Source: Alitiscatomonas aceti (GTDB taxonomy: Bacteria; Bacillota; Clostridia; Lachnospirales; Lachnospiraceae). Taken from it: a stretch of DNA of 13,067 nucleotides. The notes beneath the pieces were generated by a model. It was not told the origin of the DNA. It ran no database searches and saw nothing but the letters and a program-made list of their open reading frames with translations. The stretch spans positions 1 through 13,067 of the forward strand of contig NZ_JAOQJF010000054.1 in NCBI RefSeq assembly GCF_025567195.1, written 5' to 3'. Positions 1-8,200 of the stretch are shown piece after piece (position 1 is the first letter of the stretch; every line of letters starts with the position of its first letter). Made by a program: the position numbers and the translations under genes.

Positions 1-308
1 CGTACACCATACGAAGCCCGGATGGCAGCGTAACTGATTCATGATATTTTTTAGCCACAAGTGTTACAAAAATGCTTGACCACAACAATCCTGTGCCGCA
101 TACGGTGACCGAACCCTCGCGTAATGAGCATGCACCCAGTCAGCCATTCTTGCTGGGGCTAACGGCTGGGGATGAAACTTCTGTGTCAGCGGAATGTGCC
201 GTATGAGCCAGGCTGAATGCTTTCAAAGCAGTCGCGGACAAAGCCGGCTGAAAGGAGGAACAGCAGTGCCTTTGGACATCAGACTCTGCCTGATATCATA
301 CCACAGGA

Positions 309-349
309 TCTACCTATATAGAAATGTAACTGTCAACTGTATAGATGGG
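309..349 (+). repeat. Inverted repeat / stem-loop in the leader
   Basis: CTATATAG at 314-321 pairs with CTGTATAG at 337-344 (eight pairs, one of them G-T). After one mismatch at 313/345, four more pairs (309-312 with 346-349, including G-T wobbles) extend it. The loop is 15 bases (322-336). It has no following T-run, so it is not an intrinsic terminator; it may be part of a larger folded RNA. Confidence 0.5.
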
Positions 350-396
350 AATCGGGATGAGGGGAGTACCTCGTAGAAATCCTTACCATTTATACC

Positions 397-445
397 AAAA
401 AAAAAGAATAAGTCTGTAAGCTGTTTTCTTGCTTACAAACTTATT
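397..445 (-). terminator. Hairpin with oligo-U on the minus strand, candidate leftward terminator
   Basis: Bases 407-421 pair with 431-445 (15 positions, a single C-A mismatch at 414/438) around a 9-base loop. On the plus strand the stem is preceded by nine A (397-405) and not followed by T. On the minus strand the stem is followed by C and nine T, the arrangement of an intrinsic terminator for leftward transcription. The stem is A/T-rich, so strength is uncertain. No leftward gene is seen in this window, so it may be a relic, may block antisense transcription into the region at 1-390, or may fold in the leader RNA just upstream of the first ribosome binding site (451-456). Confidence 0.45.
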
Positions 446-462
446 ATACGAGGAGAAATATT

Positions 463-1005
463 ATGATGACTGAGAAATATCCCACCTGGCTCATCGGCCA
501 TGTGAAAGAATGGGCGGAGAAGCGTCTGCCCACTGTGACATTGTGTTCCGCCGCCGGCAATGAACTGCTGGAAGTCTGGTATTACGGAAATCTGCTCACG
601 GTGAAGGGAGAGCCCCAATCCTATATTGCAGATGGCGACGAGGCCCCCGGACTGGTGGCTGGCCGCGACCCGGAGAGCGGCGAGGAGTTCGTCATCTTTG
701 ACGGCGGTCGGCACGGCTATGACAATCTGTTCTGCGATGAACAGGATCCAGCCGAACTGGAGCACCGTCCCCTCAAGAGGTATGAGATTCCTGCCTCCAA
801 GCTGGTGCTGGAGCTGGGTTACAGTATCGACTATGAGGACGAAAAAGAGGATTTCGAACCAGATGAGGCGGATACCGTGGAGCTGATCACCGGCGAGCGT
901 ATGCCCTGGGAGCAGGTCAAGCGGGACGGCATTGATTATATCGCCCTTTACTATGTGAATGAGAAAGGGAAACAAGTCCAGATTTTGGACGCGGAGCTGG
1001 CATGA
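463..1005 (+). CDS. Hypothetical acidic protein, first gene of the immunity-type operon
   Basis: This 180-residue protein has no signal peptide or membrane segment and is probably cytosolic. An AGGAGA ribosome binding site at 451-456 sits six bases before the ATG, which supports this start. The sequence is acidic, with a D/E-rich stretch around residues 125-137 and a C-terminal part that looks like beta strands (IALYYVNEKGKQVQILDAEL). I do not recognise a named family. Its stop overlaps the next start (ATGA at 1002-1005), so it is co-translated with the following genes. By context (SUKH remnant, DUF6547-like gene and polyimmunity giant downstream) it may be another immunity protein; this is guilt by association only. 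It appears intact, unlike the next four genes. Confidence 0.85.
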   Translation: MMTEKYPTWLIGHVKEWAEKRLPTVTLCSAAGNELLEVWYYGNLLTVKGEPQSYIADGDEAPGLVAGRDPESGEEFVIFDGGRHGYDNLFCDEQDPAELEHRPLKRYEIPASKLVLELGYSIDYEDEKEDFEPDEADTVELITGERMPWEQVKRDGIDYIALYYVNEKGKQVQILDAELA

Positions 1006-1160
1006 GTATGGGAATTCAATCCTTTGACAATTTGCACGATAACAGAGTCCTGCGCTACTGCACTGACTTTGAAGCCCATAGAGATCAGCTTCCCGTGCTG
1101 CTGACAGAGGCGGTTCACTTTGCAGAAAAGGAACCACGGACTGGAGAAATCATGAGGTGA
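1002..1160 (+). pseudogene. Short ORF, probable N-terminal fragment of a truncated gene
   Basis: A 52-codon frame starts at the ATG that overlaps the previous stop (ATGA). It begins MSMGIQSFDNLHDNRVLRYC, which reads like a genuine protein N-terminus. After about residue 28 the sequence loses protein-like character and ends at TGA 1158-1160, just before the next start at 1163. I take it as the start of a small cytosolic protein whose remainder was deleted or shifted out of frame. The four-base overlap argues that it was once a normal operon member. It could still be a true 52-residue protein; I cannot name a family. Confidence 0.4.
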
Positions 1161-1162
1161 GC

Positions 1163-1405
1163 ATGATGCAAGTGAGCAAATTGGAGAAATATATGAACGA
1201 ATATGACCACGGCCCCGCCTTTCCAGTCGGAGGATTGGGTGACGGGAGTATCGTATTTCTTGACTTGGAGAGCGGCAGAGTCCGGGGGTATAATTGTGAC
1301 TATGCCGATTTTGGAGGAGATCGCAGAGAGCTTTTCCAGCCTGCTCCTGAGCCTTGTGGAACCGGCATTGGAACTGGGAAAACTGTGCAGAGAATCGTGA
1401 GGTAA
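1163..1405 (+). pseudogene. SMI1/KNR4 (SUKH) C-terminal remnant with a frameshift
   Basis: The frame opening at ATG 1163 (a GTG at 1157 is also in frame) encodes a run containing GDGSIVFLDLESGRV, typical of the C-terminal half of SMI1/KNR4 (SUKH) domains, where a strand pair precedes a final helix. That helix, normally a 'xADSFeeFl' motif, is found in a different frame: EEIAESFSSLLLSLVEPA, from about 1311 to the TGA at 1398-1400. The switch from the first frame to the second falls near 1310-1316, so one base appears gained (or two lost). The N-terminal half of the domain is also missing. SUKH domains act as immunity proteins for toxins; this copy is unlikely to work. A complete SUKH domain exists in the giant gene downstream (5070-5582). 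Confidence 0.6.
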
Positions 1406-1409
1406 GCGT

Positions 1410-1805
1410 ATGGCAAAGGACATCAGGGAGTGCCTGTTGGAGCAGGCAGAAAAATTTCATCAGTGGCAGGAAATCACTTATCCCGGAAAAACCACCGAGG
1501 AGATTGGCGGCATGTGGGAGGTTGATTACCCTGCATGGAATGATATATTTGATGCCTTTTGCCATGTGTTGACCCAAATGGATGCAGAAATGGCAGACAG
1601 CGTCCTGTTGGATGAGATGGTCTATTTGATTGCCAGGGACAACGAAGCGGAGGGATTTATACAGGAAACCACTTCCCATCTCAAATGGTTTGAGTGGGCC
1701 CATTTCTCGGTTTCCTGCCCTGTTCGCCCCACTGTAAGCCGGAAGTGCAGGAGGACAATGAACGAAACGGAGATTATGACTTTTATCGGCCTATCATCCG
1801 GGTGA
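1410..1805 (+). CDS. Hypothetical helical protein, C-terminus probably frameshifted
   Basis: The 131-residue frame starts at ATG 1410, seven bases after GAGG (1399-1402). Residues 1-95 look like an intact, mostly helical acidic protein (for example DEMVYLIARDNEAEGFI). From about residue 98 the sequence turns into unconvincing Ser/Arg/Thr-rich text. In another frame, downstream codons read PEVQEDNERNGDYDFYRPII and end at TAA 1817-1819, which looks far more protein-like, so the natural C-terminus was probably in that frame and a shift occurred around 1694-1738. The N-terminal pattern recalls small Clostridia proteins whose C-terminal part carries HEAT-like repeats, a guess from memory. If so, the repeat part is missing here. 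It may be a pseudogene. Confidence 0.6.
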   Translation: MAKDIRECLLEQAEKFHQWQEITYPGKTTEEIGGMWEVDYPAWNDIFDAFCHVLTQMDAEMADSVLLDEMVYLIARDNEAEGFIQETTSHLKWFEWAHFSVSCPVRPTVSRKCRRTMNETEIMTFIGLSSG

Positions 1806-1855
1806 AGATGGGAGTTTAATCTGGAAATAAATCACTTGGGAATGGAGGGTTTAAC

Positions 1856-2194
1856 ATGAGTAAGGAACTGGAACTATATAAAGCATTTATTGACGGTCTT
1901 GTGGAGCGGAAAGACAGCATAACGGCCCGGTGGGTCAAGGGGAATGGTTTCCCCAAGACGGAGGACAATAAGGCGAAAAATGAACTTCTCGCCACACTGA
2001 CCCCGGAGCAGAAAAGCATAATAGCCGAGATGCTTCAGGACGAACATATTGCGGGTATCCATACTACCCTTGCTTATATCAATAAAATGATGGACTTGGA
2101 TGGTTTGGAGCTTCATCAGGACGGTGAATCCTATCCCAACGACTATTTTGAGAGCCTGCACTATGAACTTCATCAGCCGTTGCGACGGAGATGA
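1856..2194 (+). CDS. DUF6547-like small protein, frameshifted near the C-terminus
   Basis: The start at ATG 1856 is supported by GGAGG (1844-1848). The 112-residue frame is helical and acidic, and its N-terminus (MSKELELYKAFIDGLVERKD, followed by SITARWV) resembles the DUF6547 family; the function of that family is unknown to me. The last residues (ELHQPLRRR) do not fit. Switching frame after residue 103 gives NFISRCDGDEWPEQ and a TAG at 2208-2210, which also forms the ribosome binding site TAGGAGG of the next gene. I infer a one-base insertion near 2164-2168 and a natural end at 2210. The loss is small, so the product might still fold. By context it could be an immunity protein. Confidence 0.7.
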   Translation: MSKELELYKAFIDGLVERKDSITARWVKGNGFPKTEDNKAKNELLATLTPEQKSIIAEMLQDEHIAGIHTTLAYINKMMDLDGLELHQDGESYPNDYFESLHYELHQPLRRR

Positions 2195-2208
2195 GTGGCC
2201 GGAACAAT

Positions 2209-2214
2209 AGGAGG
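2209..2214 (+). promoter_or_regulatory. Ribosome binding site overlapping a stop codon
   Basis: AGGAGG begins inside the TAG (2208-2210) that ends the alternative frame of the preceding gene and lies eight bases before ATG 2223. It fixes the start of the giant gene. It also suggests that translation of the intact ancestor of the preceding gene ended here, coupling the two. Confidence 0.85.
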
Positions 2215-2222
2215 TGTGACAG

Positions 2223-5200
2223 ATGTATATCGACAAATACTGGGGCAACTTTATTGGAGGCTCGGATGACAGCCTGAACCTTGTGGCATTTTTGGAAGAC
2301 CTGAAGAAAGAAGAAATCCCCCTCAGCGAGATTTTCACCAAGATCGGGCTGGATAAGCAGAACTGGGACTTCCGCCAGACCGTGGAGTATCTGGAGTTCA
2401 CCCACTCTAATGGCGTGGAGATGGACTTCCACTTTGCCATTGATGTGGTCACCGATCTGGCCGCCATCCTGCTGGAGTGCAGTGTCAGCGGCGGTGTGAA
2501 TCTCCACGATCTGGACGAGTACAACACACCCGCCCGCCGTATCCGCATCACCGCCACGCCAGAGGAACACGAGGCCATGGACAAGGCCCTGGCGGACTTT
2601 GTCCAAAATCCCCTGTCCTATGACATCAGTGAGATGATGGGCGAGGATGAAATTACGGATATGGCCTATCAGGTGGAGATGCTGCGGAAAGATCTGTACG
2701 AAGCCTCCGGCCGTAACCGGAACTACCATGTAAAGGCGGAAGATGTGAAACATCTGCTTCCAGACTGGGAAGGTGCCGATGGCTGTATCGCCACCAACCG
2801 CATCACGGTGGAGGGCTGCAAGGTTGGCTATTGCTATCGGGAGGAGCCGGACGGCGGCTGGGACAGCGGCTGGCGCTTCACCGCTGGTGACGAGAGCGAG
2901 GCGTACATGGACGACCCCAACAATGCCGGGATCTACAAGCTGAACACAATCTGCAACGACGATCCCGACATCATTCCTCTGCTGAACACCCCCGCCCCCT
3001 GCGCCTTTGAGCGGGATGAGAACGGCGTGTTCCAGCAGATCAAAGACTGGAAACCGGATGAGGACGAGGAGGAGACTGATATGGACATTTTGAAGCAATG
3101 CCAGAAGTGGAATGAAAAGAGCGAGTACCAGAAGATCATCGACGCGCTGGAGGCCATCCCCGCCGAGGAGCGCACCCCGGAGATGGACAGCGAGCTGGCC
3201 CGGGCCTACAACAATCTGGGGGCACCTTCCAACCGTGGGCTGCTCAAAAAGGCCATCGCTGTCTTGAAACCCCATGAGGAATACTTTGAGGGAGACCACT
3301 GCTGGAACTTCCGCATGGGTTACTCTTACTTTTATCTGGATCAAGAGGGCCAGGCTCTGCGATACTTTGAAAAGGCATTGGAGGCCCGCCCTGGTGACGA
3401 GGACACCATGGAACTGATCGACTGGTGCAGGAAGGGCATTTCCCTGCCGCAGTTCTCGCAGTGCTTCCGGGAGCGGACAGAGAACTGGTGGGAAACCTTT
3501 GCCGAAATGGAAGCAGAATTGCGCCAGATGATGGACGAGGACAAGGATCACACCCGTGGTGCGGAGATCGTGGCCCAAATGGAGGAAACCCTGAATCTGG
3601 TCTTTGATGAGATCTCCTTTGAACTGGGCGTGGGAGGCGAAAAGCATGAGCTGATCCTCACCCCAGAGGGCGACAAGGTCAAGCTGTTTGAGCTGGTCTA
3701 TTTCCAGAAACACGCCCCCAAAGAGGTACTGGAGCACTGGAATATCCTGGTGGGCCGTCAGCCCCTCCAAAACATCGGCCTGCGCACCGAGGATGGCTGG
3801 GATATCTCTGGGGAGGATGTGCAGATCTGGCTGGAGGAGCAGGGCGAAAACAGCTTCGCCATCTCCGCCTGCTGCGAAAAGCTGCTGCCTATGCTCCGGG
3901 AGGCGGAAGGCCGGGCCTGGTGGATGCTCACCACCCTCACCGATCAGGTGCTGGGTGAGATCCCCCACATGAGATACATAGACAGCTTTGATGTGCTGGA
4001 AAAGCCCAAGGCAGAGCCGTCCATTTTTATGTCCCAGCTTCCCGACGCTCTGAAGGAGCGGGGCCTGGAACTCTCCACCGATCCGGAAGCCTATCTGGAG
4101 AGCTACCTTGGCTACAAAATGGAACCCAATGAAGATCCCGACGCCGATTGGCGGCTGGATGTGATGGCCGGTTCCACTTGCTGTGTGCCGCTCATCAACG
4201 GCTATCTGAATGCCGACAATGACTTCATGGACGAGCTCCATGCCGACGGCGCGGTGGCGGGCTTCTTCTGCTATCCCCTGGATACCCTGCGGGAGGAGGA
4301 AGGCAGTCAGAAGATCTTCGACTTCCGGGATAAGCTGGAAGAAGTGTTTGCCACTGAGGAAGGATTGGAAGTGCTTACTCTTACCGGCGGGGCAACCGGC
4401 CTCTACTGCGGTTATGTGGACTTCATCGCCTGGGATATCCGGGAGGCGCTGAACATGGCAAAAGAGTTCTTTGAAGGCACGGACATCCCATGGGCCATCT
4501 TCCACACCTTCCGCCGCGAAGCAGGTTCTGTGCCCTTAAAGCAACAAGATGATGGGCCAGAAACCGGGAATCAGGATGACGAGTTGGACGAGACGCTGAC
4601 GGGTATGGACTATATCCCTTACACCCCGCAGAACGAAGAAGAATTCTTCCAGCAGCTGGAGCAGTGGAACGACGAGGACGAGTACACCCGCTGTATCCAG
4701 ACACTCAATGCCATCCCGGAGGAATGGCGGAACTACCGCACCGCCTACGCCCTGGCCCGGGCGCTGGAAAACTACGCCATCATCGGGGACCATGACGAGG
4801 GCACTTTGAAATCCAAGGGAGACAAAGCCCTTCTGAGGGCCATCGAGGTGCTGGAGTCCGTCCGGGAGGAAGGCCAGGACAAGCCAGAGTGGAATATGCG
4901 GATGGCCTACGGCTATCAGTATCTCTATGGGAAGGAGGAAAAGGCCATTCCCTACGCTAAACGGTGGGCGGAACTGGACCCGGAGGACGAAAATGCCCCG
5001 GCGGTGATCCGGGAGTGTAAGGCGGAGATCCGGAAACGCCAGCACAGCCGGAAGAAGAAGGCCAAATTCGTGCCCGGTGATACTCCATTTGAGGGCTTCG
5101 ACCTCACCAGCTTCTGGGATGATAATTGGTATGCACTGAAAGAATATGTCAGTGATCCGCCTTCCGATGAGCTGATCGCCAGTGTGGAGGAGGAACTGGG

Positions 5201-8200
5201 CTATAAGCTGCCTGCCGCCTATATCTGGCTGATGAAGCAGCACAACGGCGGCATTCCGGTGAATACCTGCTATCCCTGCGATGAGCCTACCTGTTGGGCA
5301 GAGGACCATGTGGCCATCACCGGCATTTTCAGCATCGGACGGGAAAAGAGCTATTCCCTCTGCGGGGAATTGGGCAGCCAGTTTATGATCGATGAGTGGG
5401 AGTATCCTGCCATCGGCGTGGCCATCTGCGACTGCCCCAGCGCTGGACATGATATGATCTTCCTGGACTACCGGGCCTGCGGCTCCCAGGGAGAGCCTGC
5501 GGTGGTCCATGTGGATCAGGAAAATGACTATAAAATCACCCACTTGGCAGACAGCTTTGAGGAGTTCATCCGCGGACTGGAGCATGAATCCCTCTATGAT
5601 CTGGATGAAGATGTAGAGGATCTTGAGGATGACGCCGACGAGGAGGAAACTGACTGTAAGGGCTCCTTTGCCGGGTCTGTGCTCCTCTCCGAAGCAGAGT
5701 GGGACAAGGAGCAGTTGATCCGGGATCTGCGGGAAGAATGGGGCATCGCAGATGAGGAGCCGGATGAGGGCGACGAAGAGGATGCGAACAGCGATGACGC
5801 TGTGGTGATGCGGGTCGGCAATATGATGCTGATCGTGACACTTTTCCACGGTCACATCCCGGACAATGAAGCGGAGATCAACGCCGAAAACAACTACATG
5901 TGGCCAGAGGCCGTAGAGGCGACCAAAGCGCACAAGGCCCATATCATGGTGGCTGTGCTGGGCGAGGAGGAGAACTTGCTGGAACGGGGTAAGCTGTTTA
6001 CCAAGGCGATGGCAGTGTGCTGCAAGCAGAAATACGCCACCGGCGTCTACACCAGCGGTGTGGTATTTGAGCCTCGTTTCTATGAGGGCCTTGCCGATAT
6101 GATGAAAGAGGACGAACTGCCCATCTTCAACTGGATCTGGTTCGGCCTGTACCGGAGCGAGGGTGGCTTGAACGGCTACACCTACGGCATGGATGTGTTC
6201 GGCAAGGAGGAGATGGAGGTGCTGAACGCCGACGCCGAGCCGGAGGAACTGCGGGACTTTTTGGCCAGCCTTGCCTCCTATGTGCTGGCGTGTGATGTGA
6301 CGCTGCAAGACGGCGAGACCATCGGCTTTGCGGCAGACGATAAGCACGCCATTACCCGCAGCCCCGGTGTCTCTCTGCCGGAGGAGCAGATGACCCTGAA
6401 GATCGGTTACGCGCCTATAAAGGGAGATCCGGAGGATGACAGCTGCGGCCACTCAGACAATGAGGACACGCAGGATGAGGAAGAATTCAGTAATCCCGAA
6501 GTCTATACCGAGGAGGAGATGGAGGCCGTCGAGGGGCACATCCAGCAGTATTTCGGCGAGATCGAGAATGTGTTCCACGAGCTGATTTCTCCCGACATCC
6601 ATGTGGACATCTGTATTGTGCCGCCCACTGAGGAACGGGACTACTACATCCTGGTGACCATGGGCATGGGCGTCCACCGGATGAATGTGCCGGAGGATCT
6701 GGCGGAGTACAAGCTGGAGCGGGCGGAGTTGGCTATCGCCCTGCCTGCGGGCTGGAAGCTGGATCAGGAGTCCATGAAAGATGAAAAGTGGTACTGGCCC
6801 ATCCGCCTGCTGAAAGTACTGGCCCGCCTGCCCATTGCCAGTGATACCTGGCTGGGCTTCGGCCATACCATGGACAATGAGGATGACTTTGCAAAAGATA
6901 CAAAGCTGTGCGCCGCCATTCTGACCGGTCCCCAGGACACTGAAGATGGCAGCGAGGTCTGCATCCTGCCGGGCGGCGAGGAGGTCAACTTCTATCATGT
7001 GATCCCCCTCTACCGGGATGAATTAGAATATAAGATGGCCCATGACGCGGATGCCTTGCTGGACAAAATGGACGGCATCAGCTTTGTGATGAAGCCGGAT
7101 CGCCAGGATGCCATCACCAGAGGCAACCTTTCTAACGATGATTTTGACGGCGAGATGGACGATGCCTCCTATCACCTTGAGAGCATTGAGGCGAAGGAAC
7201 TGCCGATTGACCCCATCAATGCCTACAACCACATGGCCATCTACCTGCGCTGGTGCATGGAGCACGACCTGATGGGCGAGGACTTCCTGAAAGAATACAG
7301 CGAAGTGGCCAAACAGGTCAAAGCCGACCCTGCCAGCGTGGATCTGCGGGAGTTTATCCGGGATGAGCTGAACGGCTGTCTGTTCTCTGTGCTGTTCAAT
7401 CAGCAAGGCCGTGCCTTTGCAGGCTATTATTACGGAGAGGGCGACAGTCCTTACTATCCTGCCGATGTTGACGACAACGCCCTCCGCTTCTTCGGCCCAG
7501 AGCGGTATCACTCCGATGAGTTCCAAGATGAAGCCTACCTGTTCATCCCCTTTGACGATGACTACTATGAGGCCATGGCTCAAGTGATTGAGGAACGCTT
7601 CGCCAACTGGCAGGGACAGGACTTCGACGAGGACACGCTGGAGCCCTCCGGGGTGGCTCAGGCCATCATGGAATATCTGGACTGCGAGTGCACCTATTTC
7701 CCCTCCATGGCAGATGATGACCCCATCATGTCGGCATACAGCTATGCCAAACGGGAAAGCGTTAGAGAGGGCTTTGTTCCGGTTCTTATCCAGGCGGATG
7801 ATGAAACGCTGTTGGAGTGTCTGGTGATGAATGCTGACCCGGAGAATGATGCGGACTTCTACGAATTTGACCTCAAAACGGTAACGGAGTATCGGAAGAA
7901 GATGCTCTCCGCTCCCGTCAAGGACGGAAAAGCTCTTTTGGATGAGTTGACCGGCCAGCGTAGAGCGGAGGCCGAGGAAGATGATCTGGATTGGGATGAG
8001 GAAGTCCTGGGCGAGATGGAGAGCGGCTATGACAATGACCGCTTCTCCTGCTACTGGGACTCGGACAGTCACATGACATATCCGCTCATTCTGGCTAAAA
8101 TTCCGGTAAAGAACCCCTGGGAGATATTCGCCTATCTGCCCTTTGGAAATTGGAATGAGTGCCCCGACACACCGGACCTGATGGCAGCGGCGAAATACTG

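Larger units (their letters stand above)
1..462. other. Gene-free leader region with several stem-loops, unassigned
   Basis: No convincing protein gene is seen here; the only open frame of about 60 codons (194-376, GTG start) has Cys/Arg/Ser-rich composition and no family resemblance. The stretch is rich in paired segments, including a long stem at 309-349 and an A/T-rich hairpin at 407-445. The dense pairing and lack of coding signal would suit a structured RNA, such as part of a group II intron or a large leader, but I see no diagnostic element (no GTGCG 5' end and no clear domain V), so the identity is open. No good -35/-10 pair for the downstream operon could be picked out. Confidence 0.4.

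Noticed and set aside
194..376. A 60-codon plus-strand frame in the leader.
   Set aside because: It has a GTG start without a good ribosome binding site, odd composition, and overlaps the stem at 309-349.
1..390. Group II intron fragment.
   Set aside because: The folded, non-coding look is suggestive, but no GTGCG 5' end, no domain V consensus and no reverse-transcriptase frame could be found in the window, so it is not called.
1305..1320. Programmed ribosomal frameshifting in the SUKH remnant.
   Set aside because: There is no classical slippery heptamer, and the domain lacks its N-terminal half anyway; decay explains it better.
2079..4505. An 808-codon open frame on the minus strand.
   Set aside because: It lies opposite the giant gene, has no proper start context, has Val/Leu/His/Gln-rich composition typical of antisense frames in GC-biased genes, and no domain is recognisable; the plus strand has clear domains here.
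4536..6452. A 638-codon open frame on the minus strand.
   Set aside because: It is antisense to the SUKH and DUF4261 parts of the giant gene; composition and lack of motifs show it is a shadow.
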